In this document: positions 9,678-16,974 of the stretch, one piece after another
How positions within the stretch are numbered: the first letter of the stretch is position 1
Layout: each line of letters opens with the position of its first letter
DNA from: an uncultured Clostridia bacterium
Lineage (GTDB): Bacteria; Bacillota; Clostridia; Christensenellales; Borkfalkiaceae
Direction: 5' to 3'
DNA length: 32,300 bases
NCBI GenBank assembly: GCA_947630035.1
Contig: CANRFW010000008.1
Coordinates: 1 to 32,300, forward strand
Position numbers and translations under genes: made by a program
The notes under the pieces: model-generated
Databases searched by the model: none
Told to the model about the DNA's origin: nothing
The model's input: only the letters and a program-made list of their open reading frames with translations

Positions 9678-10904
9678 ATGGAACTCACACAATTTCTTGC
9701 AACTTCTTATACCCCCTACCATGCCGTGAAAAACGCCGTCTCCCTCTTGGAGAAGGGCGGCTTCGTCCCCCTCGGCGAGAAGGAAGAGACCCCCCTTTGC
9801 GAGGGCGGGAAATACTATCTCGTGCGGGGCGGCGGGCTCGTCGCCTTCCGTCTCGGGCGGGAGAGCGGGCTGCGCATCGTCGCCTCCCACACCGATTCCC
9901 CCTGCCTCAAACTGAAGGAGAGCGCCCTCTCGGACGGGACGTATACCCGCCTCAATATCGAGACGTACGGCGGGGGCATCTGGCATACCTTTTACGACCG
10001 TCCCCTCCGCCTCGCGGGAAGAACGGTGCGCGCCTCGGGGGAGGGCCTCGAAGTCTCCCTCTACGAGAGCCCCTTCCGCGTCGTCATCCCCTCCCTCGCC
10101 ATCCATCAGGACCGCGAGGTGAACAAGGGCTTCACTCCCGATCTGCAGCGGGACCTCCCCCTCCTTGCCCTCGGCAAAAAGGAGCTTGCGCCCCTCCTCG
10201 AAAATGCCCTCTCCTACGACCTCTTCGCCGTGCCCGACGAGCCGCCTTTCTATAGCGGTGCGGACGGGGAATTCCTCTGCTCCCCCCGTATCGACGATCT
10301 CACGGGGGTGTATGAGAGCCTCGTCGCCCTTATAAATGCGGACCCCTCGGCGACGGCGGTGTGCGCCGCCCTCTGCGGGGAGGAGATCGGGAGCCGCGTC
10401 GAGGACGGTGCGGGCGGAGATCTTCTGCGCAACGTACTCGAACGCATTTGCCGCGCACGCGGGGAGAGGGCGGAAGCGGTCTATCCCGATTCCCTCCTCC
10501 TCTCCACCGACAACGCCCACGCCCTGCACCCCAACCGCCCCGAGGTCTCCGACCCCGCAGACCGTCCCGTTTTGGGCGGGGGGATCGTCATCAAGTCGCA
10601 TGCGGACGGCGCCTACACGACGAACGCCGTCACCTCCGCCCTCCTCAAAAAGATCTTCGGGGACGCGGGCGTCAGGTATCAATCCTTCTACAACCGCACG
10701 GGCATGCGGAGCGGGGCGACCCTCGGCGCCATCTCCCTCGCGCAGGTCTGCATCCCCTCCGTCGATATCGGCATCGCCCAGCTCGCCATGCACTCGGCGC
10801 TCGAGACCGTCTTAAAAGAAGACGTCGGGGAACTCGGCAGGGGATTAAAGGCCTTCTTCGAGAGCCGCTTCACGAGGACGGGCGACAAACTTCTCTTCCG
10901 TTAA
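9678..10904 (+). CDS. M18 family aminopeptidase
   Basis: YHAVKNAVSLLEKGGF, VASHTDSPCLKLK, DDLTGVYESLVAL, EEIGSR, DNAHALHPNRP, RTGMRSGATLG. Start moved to MELTQF; the listed ATG at 9642 lies within the promoter. Confidence 0.93.
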   Translation: MELTQFLATSYTPYHAVKNAVSLLEKGGFVPLGEKEETPLCEGGKYYLVRGGGLVAFRLGRESGLRIVASHTDSPCLKLKESALSDGTYTRLNIETYGGGIWHTFYDRPLRLAGRTVRASGEGLEVSLYESPFRVVIPSLAIHQDREVNKGFTPDLQRDLPLLALGKKELAPLLENALSYDLFAVPDEPPFYSGADGEFLCSPRIDDLTGVYESLVALINADPSATAVCAALCGEEIGSRVEDGAGGDLLRNVLERICRARGERAEAVYPDSLLLSTDNAHALHPNRPEVSDPADRPVLGGGIVIKSHADGAYTTNAVTSALLKKIFGDAGVRYQSFYNRTGMRSGATLGAISLAQVCIPSVDIGIAQLAMHSALETVLKEDVGELGRGLKAFFESRFTRTGDKLLFR

Positions 10905-10910
10905 AAGACG

Positions 10911-10939
10911 GCCGGCTGCGATTTGCGGCCGGCTTTTTT
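10911..10939 (+). terminator. Terminator after the M18 aminopeptidase
   Basis: gccggctgc-gattt-gcggccggc followed by tttttt. Confidence 0.85.
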
Positions 10940-10948
10940 ATACGGTGC

Positions 10949-10982
10949 CCCGCGCCGCCCGCTTCCCCGCGGGCGGCGCGGG
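10949..10982. repeat. Strong GC hairpin between the M18 terminator and minD
   Basis: 14-bp perfect arms cccgcgccgcccgc / gcgggcggcgcggg, loop ttcccc, no T tract on either strand. Confidence 0.75.
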
Positions 10983-11078
10983 AAAAACTCCCCTTTCTCG
11001 ACCCGCTCCCGCAAAATGGGAAAAAATACGCGCGCCCGCCCGTGGTACCATGGAGGAAAACGCGCGCGGGAGGGCGGC

Positions 11079-11795
11079 ATGGCGAGAAAGATCGTGATGA
11101 CCTCGGGCAAGGGCGGCGTCGGGAAGACGACGGTCTGCTGCAATCTCGGCGTGCAGCTCGCAAAGCGGGGGTGCCGTGTCCTCGTCGCCGACCTCGACTT
11201 CGGGCTGAACAATGCCGACGTCGCGCTCGGCGTGGAAAATCTCGCCCTCTACGACCTCGTGGACGCGGTGGAGGGGAAGTGCCGCCCGCGGCAGGCCCTC
11301 ACCCGCCACCCCCGCTACCCCACCCTCTCGGTGCTGCCGAGCGGCCGCGTTGCGGAGCATTACGTCTCCCCGCAGGCGATCCGCCTCGTCCTCGACTCCC
11401 TCGCGCCGCAGTTCGACTTCATCCTCCTCGACTCCCCCGCCGGCATCGAGGAGGGATTCCACCGCGCCGCGTCCTGTGCGGAAGAGGCCGTCCTCGTCAC
11501 CACCCCCCACGTCTCCGCCATGCGGGATGCGGACAGGGTCGCGGGCATGCTTGCCCACTATCGGTTCGGGAGGACGGGGCTCGTCGTCAACCTCGTGCGG
11601 AAGGACAGGACGAGACGGGGAGAGACTCTCTCTCCCGAGGAGATCTCCTCCCTCCTGCGCGTCCCCCTCCTCGGAACGGTCCCCGAGGAAGACAGGCTGT
11701 ATCTCAACAACATCGAGGGGCGCTCCCGCCCCTTCAAGGCGCTCGCCGGGAAACTGCTCGGCGAGGAAGACCGCGGCTTCGGAGGACGGAGATGA
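11079..11795 (+). CDS. minD: Septum site-determining ATPase MinD (ParA/MinD family)
   Basis: IVMTSGKGGVGKTTVCCNLG deviant Walker A, VLVADLDFGLNNADVALG, FDFILLDSPAGIEEGF. Start trimmed to MARKIV. Confidence 0.9.
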   Translation: MARKIVMTSGKGGVGKTTVCCNLGVQLAKRGCRVLVADLDFGLNNADVALGVENLALYDLVDAVEGKCRPRQALTRHPRYPTLSVLPSGRVAEHYVSPQAIRLVLDSLAPQFDFILLDSPAGIEEGFHRAASCAEEAVLVTTPHVSAMRDADRVAGMLAHYRFGRTGLVVNLVRKDRTRRGETLSPEEISSLLRVPLLGTVPEEDRLYLNNIEGRSRPFKALAGKLLGEEDRGFGGRR

Positions 11796-12022
11796 GAGAC
11801 GATCCGAAAGAACGGGTGAAACGGCTCCTTGCAAGCGACAAGGAGGAGATGAACGAGGCCTCGCGGGCGGCGGCCCTGCGGGACTTTGCGCACGTCGCCG
11901 CGGAGTATTTCGAGGTGGAGGGTCCCCCCTCCATGCAGATCAAAACGGGCAGACGGGGTGCGGAAGTCACCTTCTCTTTCCGCGCCGTCCGCGTAAAAAA
12001 TTTCACGGTACTGAAAAACTAA
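11792..12022 (+). CDS. minE: Cell division topological specificity factor MinE
   Basis: ATGA overlap with the minD stop. 76 aa, KERVKRLLASDKEEM...LRDFAHVAAEYFEVEGPPSMQIKTGRRGAEVTFSFRAV matches the MinE layout. Not listed separately because it is nested in the 10361..12022 ORF. Confidence 0.75.
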   Translation: MRDDPKERVKRLLASDKEEMNEASRAAALRDFAHVAAEYFEVEGPPSMQIKTGRRGAEVTFSFRAVRVKNFTVLKN

Positions 12023-12026
12023 ACTG

Positions 12027-12055
12027 TTGACAAAGCAAACAAAATGCGGTATACT
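12027..12055 (+). promoter_or_regulatory. degV promoter
   Basis: TTGACA-17 bp-TATACT. Confidence 0.8.
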
Positions 12056-12082
12056 GTAACAAAAGATTTTGTGAGGACGTCT

Positions 12083-12955
12083 ATGGAAAGAAAATTTGCG
12101 ATTCTCACCGACTCCGCGAGCGATCTTCCCAAATCCTATTATGAGGAACACAACGTCGAGTGCATTCCGCTCGGCTTCATCATGGACGGCGTCTCCTACG
12201 GCGGGGAGGACGGAGAGTTCATCGAAGATAAAGATTTCTATGCCCGCCTCCGCGGCGGCGCCATGCCCAAGACCTTCCAGATCACCCCCGAACAGGCGAA
12301 GATGCACATCCTCCCCCATGCGGAAAAGGGGGAAGACGTTCTCATCGTCTCCTTCTCTTCGGGGCTTTCGGGGACCTATGAGAGCTACGTTTCCGCCGCA
12401 ACGGAGGTGAAAGCGGCATACCCCGGGCGCAAGATCGTCGTCGTCGACTCCCTCTGCGCCTCCTTGGGACAGGGGCTGTTCGTCGACTATATCGTAAAAT
12501 ATGCGGACGGCGGCGCAACAATCGAGGAGACGGAAACTTACGCCCTCGGCCTCCGTACCCATATCTGCCACTACTTTACCGTGGAGGACCTCAACCACCT
12601 CAAACGGGGAGGACGGGTGAGTGCGTCCGCCGCCTTCCTCGGCACCCTCCTCAACGTGAAGCCCGTGCTGCACGTCGACGAGGCGGGCCACCTCATCCCC
12701 ATCGAGAAGAAACTCGGCAGGAAAAAATCGATCACGGCGCTCGTCACCCATATGAAGGAACTGCAGATCCTCACCCCCACCGACCCCATCTTCGTCAGCC
12801 ACAGCGACTGCGCGGAGGACGCCGAGACCCTCGTCAAGGCACTCAAAGCGGAGTACGGCGAGCGGGAGATCTACGTCAACATGATCGGCAGCGTGATCGG
12901 CACCCACTCGGGCGCAGGCACCCTCGCCGTGTTCTTCCGCGGCCTGCACCGCTGA
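12083..12955 (+). CDS. DegV family (fatty-acid-binding) protein
   Basis: FAILTDSASDLPKSYYEEHNVECIPLGFIMDG, VSFSSGLSGTYES, VVDSLCASLGQG, RGGRVSASAAFLGTLLNVKPVLHVDEAGHL, IGTHSGAGTLAVFFRG. Start trimmed to MERKF (SD gaggac). Confidence 0.92.
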   Translation: MERKFAILTDSASDLPKSYYEEHNVECIPLGFIMDGVSYGGEDGEFIEDKDFYARLRGGAMPKTFQITPEQAKMHILPHAEKGEDVLIVSFSSGLSGTYESYVSAATEVKAAYPGRKIVVVDSLCASLGQGLFVDYIVKYADGGATIEETETYALGLRTHICHYFTVEDLNHLKRGGRVSASAAFLGTLLNVKPVLHVDEAGHLIPIEKKLGRKKSITALVTHMKELQILTPTDPIFVSHSDCAEDAETLVKALKAEYGEREIYVNMIGSVIGTHSGAGTLAVFFRGLHR

Positions 12956-12960
12956 CCCTG

Positions 12961-13222
12961 TTTTAAGCCGCTCGGGCGGCGGCTCGTTGCATCTTTCTGC
13001 CCCCGCACCGCAATCTTTTTTCGCTCCCACTCGGGCGGCCGCACCGCGGCCGCCCTTGCCACGCTCTTCCGCGGATTGCATTCCTGCCCTACTTTTTCGA
13101 ACCGCTTGGCGGCGGCCCGTCGTATACTTCCTCCCCGCACCGCCAACCTTTTTTCGCTCCTGCTCGGGCGGCCGCACCGCGGCTGCCCTTTTTGTACGTG
13201 AAATCGATTGCAATTCCGCAAA
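12961..13222. repeat. Imperfect tandem duplication, two units of about 132 bp
   Basis: Shared ccccgcaccgc(c)aa(c/t)cttttttcgctcc(c/t)(a/g)ctcgggcggccgcaccgcgg(c/t)(c/t)gccctt at about 13001 and 13133, and shared downstream attgca(a)ttcc. Unit A has a perfect hairpin gggcggccgc-acc-gcggccgccc. Confidence 0.7.
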
Positions 13223-13236
13223 AAACCCGCTATAAT
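13208..13236 (+). promoter_or_regulatory. tRNA-Ser promoter
   Basis: TTGCAA-17 bp-TATAAT, 26 bp before the mature tRNA start. Confidence 0.8.
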
Positions 13237-13262
13237 GAGAATGCGGCGGAACGCCGACACAC

Positions 13263-13350
13263 GGAAGGTTGGCAGAGCGGTCGAATGCGGCGGTCTTGAA
13301 AACCGTTGACGGGCAACTGTCCGGGGGTTCGAATCCCTCACCTTCCGCCA
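13263..13350 (+). tRNA. tRNA-Ser(UGA), CCA encoded
   Basis: ggaaggt acceptor pairs with accttcc; anticodon loop cTTGAAA (TGA); long variable arm; T arm gggggttcgaatccctc; terminal gCCA. Confidence 0.95.
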
Positions 13351-13597
13351 ATTTCGGGGGCGGGCATAGAGATATGTCCGCCTTTTATTTGCATATCTTT
13401 CTTCCGCGCGGCGCGCTTTTCCATGTATTCGAGATAATCGAGGTATTCGTCGTAATCGGTAAAGCCGAGCCGTTCCCTTTCTTTTCGGGCGTTCTTGTAC
13501 TCGTTTATCCTTTGACAAAACAAGGGCAAAATCGGACCTATTCCGAAAAATTTTTCGTCGGCATAATCGCCATTAACATCTATTTTACCCCTGTTAT
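13338..13597 (-). pseudogene. N-terminally truncated ORF remnant adjacent to the tRNA (short form 13338..13529 uses TTG)
   Basis: Reading upstream of the TTG gives a continuous open frame (ENNRGKIDVNGDYADEKFFGIGPILPLFCQRINEYKNARKERERLGFTDYDEYLDYLEYMEKRAARKK...) back to a stop, with no ATG. The end overlaps the tRNA 3' end in antisense. Confidence 0.4.
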
Positions 13598-13642
13598 TTT
13601 CTCATAATTTTGTATTATCGGAAGTTGACGGTCAAAAAATTT

Positions 13643-14533
13643 TTAGTATTTCACTTTGAAGTAATCAAGCCAAGTCTTGAATTTGTCCTGCGCGGCAAGG
13701 CAGGTATCGCGCAAGTATCCGCGCTCGGTTTTCCATTCTTTCAATCCGCGGTAGTAGAACAGTTTCAACTCCTCGTCGATGATGAACGGCACGATATTGT
13801 ATTTCAGGCACTCCTTAAAGAGGAGAAGCCGCCCGATTCTGCCGTTGCCGTCTTGAAAGGGATGAATACACTCGAAACGGTAATGAAAATCCAACAGATC
13901 GTCGAAGAATTTTTCTTTGTTTGAGTTGTATTCAAAGAGCAGTTCCTTCATCTTGCCCCCGACTTCTTCGGGACTTGCCGTGTACATATCACCGACGGTG
14001 TTGGGGAGCTTTTTGTAATCGCCGGTCATAAACCAAGACTCGCGCGCATCGGTCGTCCCGTTTTTCAGTGTGCGGTGCAATTCCTTGATAAAAGCCTCCG
14101 CAATCGGCCTTCTTGCGTTTTCTATAATGAGGTCAATACACTTGAAATGATTCGCCGTTTCAACGATGTCGTCCACTCTTACCGAGCCGCCGTCGATCCC
14201 GATCGTGTTCGTTTCAAAAATGTACCGTGTCTGGTCATGAGTAAGGCGGCTTCCCTCGATATGGTTGGAATTGTAAGTCAGTTCTATCTGGACCTTATGA
14301 TAAATTCCGCCCGAAAGTTTCGCGTTTTTTTCGGCGGTCAGCACTTCCAAAAGCGTGGTGGGGGCGGTCGATTTTTTATTGATACGGTCGGGCTTCTCGG
14401 CATCCTCGGGGATATTCCACGTCTTTCCCGTCAGAAAAGCGTTGTCGATTTTCCCGAGCGCACAATAATTCCGAACGCTCCGTTCGGACAAATTCCACTT
14501 CTTCGCCGTTTCAGTTACGGACAGATACTTCAT
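13643..14533 (-). CDS. Fic family protein with N-terminal HTH-like segment, class II autoinhibited type
   Basis: Fic core HPFQDGNGRIGRLL; inhibitory-helix motif SNHIEG; N-terminal LSVTETAKKWNLSERSVRNYCALGKI looks like a helix-turn-helix. Confidence 0.92.
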   Translation of the reverse strand: MKYLSVTETAKKWNLSERSVRNYCALGKIDNAFLTGKTWNIPEDAEKPDRINKKSTAPTTLLEVLTAEKNAKLSGGIYHKVQIELTYNSNHIEGSRLTHDQTRYIFETNTIGIDGGSVRVDDIVETANHFKCIDLIIENARRPIAEAFIKELHRTLKNGTTDARESWFMTGDYKKLPNTVGDMYTASPEEVGGKMKELLFEYNSNKEKFFDDLLDFHYRFECIHPFQDGNGRIGRLLLFKECLKYNIVPFIIDEELKLFYYRGLKEWKTERGYLRDTCLAAQDKFKTWLDYFKVKY

Positions 14534-14552
14534 TCAAAATCACCTCATGATA

Positions 14553-14581
14553 AGTATAGCATAAAATCGGCAAGAAAGCAA
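14553..14581 (-). promoter_or_regulatory. fic promoter
   Basis: Minus strand TTGCTT-17 bp-TATACT; SD gaggtgat before the ATG. Confidence 0.7.
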
Positions 14582-14748
14582 GAGTTATCGGCTCTGATTT
14601 TTATTATTTTTGCCGTTATCGGTAATCGCCATTACAATTTATATACCCGACGGTCTCATCTACAAAATCTCTACAAAACTTATCGGAAAAAGTGAATCTC
14701 CGAGGAGACGGCAACAATCGGCAAAAATCGTTAAATAGCAATAAAAAA

Positions 14749-14783
14749 GGCTCAAAACCGCATTTTGTACGGGTTTTAAGCCT
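14749..14783 (-). terminator. Minus-strand terminator-like hairpin
   Basis: ggcttaaaacccg...cggttttgagcc on the minus strand followed by ttttttatt. Confidence 0.5.
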
Positions 14784-14849
14784 GAAATTCGGGAATCAAG
14801 TATCAACAACGATAGATAACAGTCGGTAACGATAAACACGGTACGGGGA

Positions 14850-14873
14850 CTTGAAAACCGTTGGCGTGCAACT
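14850..14873 (+). repeat. Partial tRNA-Ser copy (candidate att repeat)
   Basis: cttgaaaaccgttggcgtgcaact versus cttgaaaaccgttgacgggcaact in the tRNA at 13295-13318: 22 of 24 identical. Confidence 0.65.
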
Positions 14874-14905
14874 CGCTTGAACACAAGTTCAAGCGAGTTG
14901 CTTTT
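14868..14905 (+). terminator. Perfect 15-bp hairpin with T tract
   Basis: gcaactcgcttgaac-acaa-gttcaagcgagttgc followed by tttt on the plus strand. Confidence 0.65.
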
Positions 14906-14926
14906 AATTGGTTGTGTATGAATAGG

Positions 14927-15988
14927 TTATTTTGAGTAGACTATGTCGCCGGAGGAGAGAGTGAGGAGGGATTCGTAGGAGGAGGCGGTGCGGATGCGGT
15001 TGCCGGAAGCATCGGTAAAGTCCACGCCGCGGCCGGTCTCCCCTATCACGGCGAGGTCGGCGGCTCTGCCCGGCTCCAAGCGGCCCCACTCGCCCTCTTT
15101 TCCGAGCGCTTTGGCGGCCGAGGAAGTGACCGCGCGGAAGATCTCGGCCTCGGCCATACCCACGGCGCGGGCGACGGTCATGCAGGCGGTAAGGCCGTAC
15201 CTGCCGCCCCGGTTAAAGGCGCTGAGACGCGTGAGGTCGGTACTGATCGTATCGGGAGCCGCCCCCGCTTCCACCGCGCGGCGGAACACTCCGAGATCGG
15301 TATGGACCGTTCCCGCCATGCCGGCATCCACGACTACCCCCCGCCGTTTGGCCTCGAGCAGACATGCGAACCCGTCCGCTTCGGCAGTGTTGCGCCCGCC
15401 GTGATAGACGTGCGTGGCAATATCCCCCGGCCCGAGCGCGCCGATGATATCCGCCATGGGCACCGCCGAGCCGTTGGTGTGTACGGTCACCTTGTACCCG
15501 AGTTCGCGGGCGCGGGCGACGATCTTGCGTAGAGGCTCCGTCCCGCCTGTTTTTTCGCAGTCGTAAACCACCTTAAAGCCCGCCGCCGCACTGCCGAACT
15601 TTTCGAGCAAGGCCTCGGCGCGTGCAAGATCGGGCGTGCCGTCCGAGGCAATACCGACGTTCGCAAAGACCACGCATTTGACCCCGAACGACTTAACCAG
15701 AGCCTCGTCTCCGAAGTTTGCGCCGCAGTCCGCCGCCGCAGTCACCCCGAAGGGAAAACTCCCGCAATCGGCCGAAAATCCATACATGGGTATGGAAATC
15801 CCGCGAAAATGCACATGGATATCCACCAGCCCGGGCGAGACGACAGCCCCCGCCGCATCATAGACATACTCTGCGTGATAGCCTTCCGTTCCGACCGCCG
15901 CAATCGTGCCGTTTTCCACCAGCACGTTGCCAGCCGAAAAGCGCTCGCCGTCCCATATCCTGCCGTTTATGATTGCGATACTCTTCAT
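14927..15988 (-). CDS. Amidohydrolase/deacetylase family metallohydrolase (EF_0837-like)
   Basis: VVSPGLVDIHVHFRG, GFKVV (candidate carbamylated Lys), VTVHTNG, ATHVYHGG, TISTDLTRLS, GRLEPGRAADLAVI. Confidence 0.82.
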   Translation of the reverse strand: MKSIAIINGRIWDGERFSAGNVLVENGTIAAVGTEGYHAEYVYDAAGAVVSPGLVDIHVHFRGISIPMYGFSADCGSFPFGVTAAADCGANFGDEALVKSFGVKCVVFANVGIASDGTPDLARAEALLEKFGSAAAGFKVVYDCEKTGGTEPLRKIVARARELGYKVTVHTNGSAVPMADIIGALGPGDIATHVYHGGRNTAEADGFACLLEAKRRGVVVDAGMAGTVHTDLGVFRRAVEAGAAPDTISTDLTRLSAFNRGGRYGLTACMTVARAVGMAEAEIFRAVTSSAAKALGKEGEWGRLEPGRAADLAVIGETGRGVDFTDASGNRIRTASSYESLLTLSSGDIVYSK

Positions 15989-15989
15989 A

Positions 15990-16970
15990 TTATTTTACCC
16001 GAAGTACAACCTTGCCCACGTTCTCGCCGCGCTCGAGGATCGCCTGAGCGGCTTCCGCCTCCGCAAAAGGCAGCACGCGGTATATCTCCGGCCTAATGTC
16101 TCCCGCGGAGATCTTGTCCCAAACCTTACCGACGAGTTCGCTGAGCAATCTGCCCTTTTCTTCCACCGAGCGTTTGCGGAGCATGCTCCCCGTAAGGTGC
16201 AGGCCGCGCGTGAGTACGGGGCGGAGGGAAAGTTCGGTATCGACTCCCGCAAGCGTGGAAATGAGTACCCAGTACCCGCCTTCCGCCATGTGTACCATGG
16301 CCTTGCCGAGCTGTTCCCCGGCGAGGCAGTCGAGCGCGAGCGACACCGGCCGCCCCTCGGCCTCCCATCTTGCGAACGCTTCGCTTACCGTCTCCTTGTT
16401 GAGGTCGATGACCTCCTCCGCGCCGAGCGCTTTGACCCGCGCGATGTTGTCCGCGATGACGACGTCCGTCACGACGTGCGCGCCGAGCGCCTTTGCAAGC
16501 TGAATGCCGAACGAGGCCAGACCGCTTGCGCCCGCGGCAATATACACCGTGCTTCCCGCGCGAAGGTGCCCTTCCCAAACGAGATTGAGATACGACGTCG
16601 CCATCGCCTCGGGGAGCGCCGCCGCCTCTTCGAACGTCAATCCCTTGGGCACGGGCATGACGAGCAGATACGGCACCGCGATCTTCTCCGCATACGCGCC
16701 GCCGCCGCAGAGGGCGCACACCTCGTCGCCCACGCAGAACGGGGAGTTCCTGCGCGCATTTTCTCCCAGCGCAAGCACGACGCCCGCGCATTCAAGCCCC
16801 GGCCACCCCGGCCAACCGGCGGGCGAGGGATAGGTGCCCTTCTTTTGGAGAAGGTCGGCCCTGTTGAGCGCCGCGGCGCGGATCTCTATCAGGACGTCGC
16901 CCTCCGAAATCACGGGGTCCGCGACCTCACGCATCACCAACCTGCCGTCCTTGACAAGCATCGCTTTCAT
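15990..16970 (-). CDS. Quinone oxidoreductase-like NAD(P)H dehydrogenase (zinc-less MDR)
   Basis: LNRADLLQKKGTYPSPAGWPGWPGLECAGVV, AAGASGLASFGIQLAKALGA, FAEAEAAQAILERGENVGKVVLRV. Confidence 0.88.
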   Translation of the reverse strand: MKAMLVKDGRLVMREVADPVISEGDVLIEIRAAALNRADLLQKKGTYPSPAGWPGWPGLECAGVVLALGENARRNSPFCVGDEVCALCGGGAYAEKIAVPYLLVMPVPKGLTFEEAAALPEAMATSYLNLVWEGHLRAGSTVYIAAGASGLASFGIQLAKALGAHVVTDVVIADNIARVKALGAEEVIDLNKETVSEAFARWEAEGRPVSLALDCLAGEQLGKAMVHMAEGGYWVLISTLAGVDTELSLRPVLTRGLHLTGSMLRKRSVEEKGRLLSELVGKVWDKISAGDIRPEIYRVLPFAEAEAAQAILERGENVGKVVLRVK

Positions 16971-16974
16971 GGCT

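Noticed and set aside
9552-10793. 413-aa minus-strand ORF
   Set aside because: Antisense to the M18 aminopeptidase and includes its promoter region.
10361-12022. 553-aa plus-strand ORF
   Set aside because: Out of frame with the M18 and minD genes, arginine/proline-rich. Only its last 76 codons (minE) are real.
11558-13351. 597-aa minus-strand ORF
   Set aside because: Crosses minD, minE, degV, the tandem repeat and tRNA-Ser in antisense; not coherent as a protein.
14660-14884. 74-aa minus-strand ORF near the tRNA fragment
   Set aside because: Its N-terminus is only the antisense reading of the tRNA-like repeat; no SD and no coherent domain.
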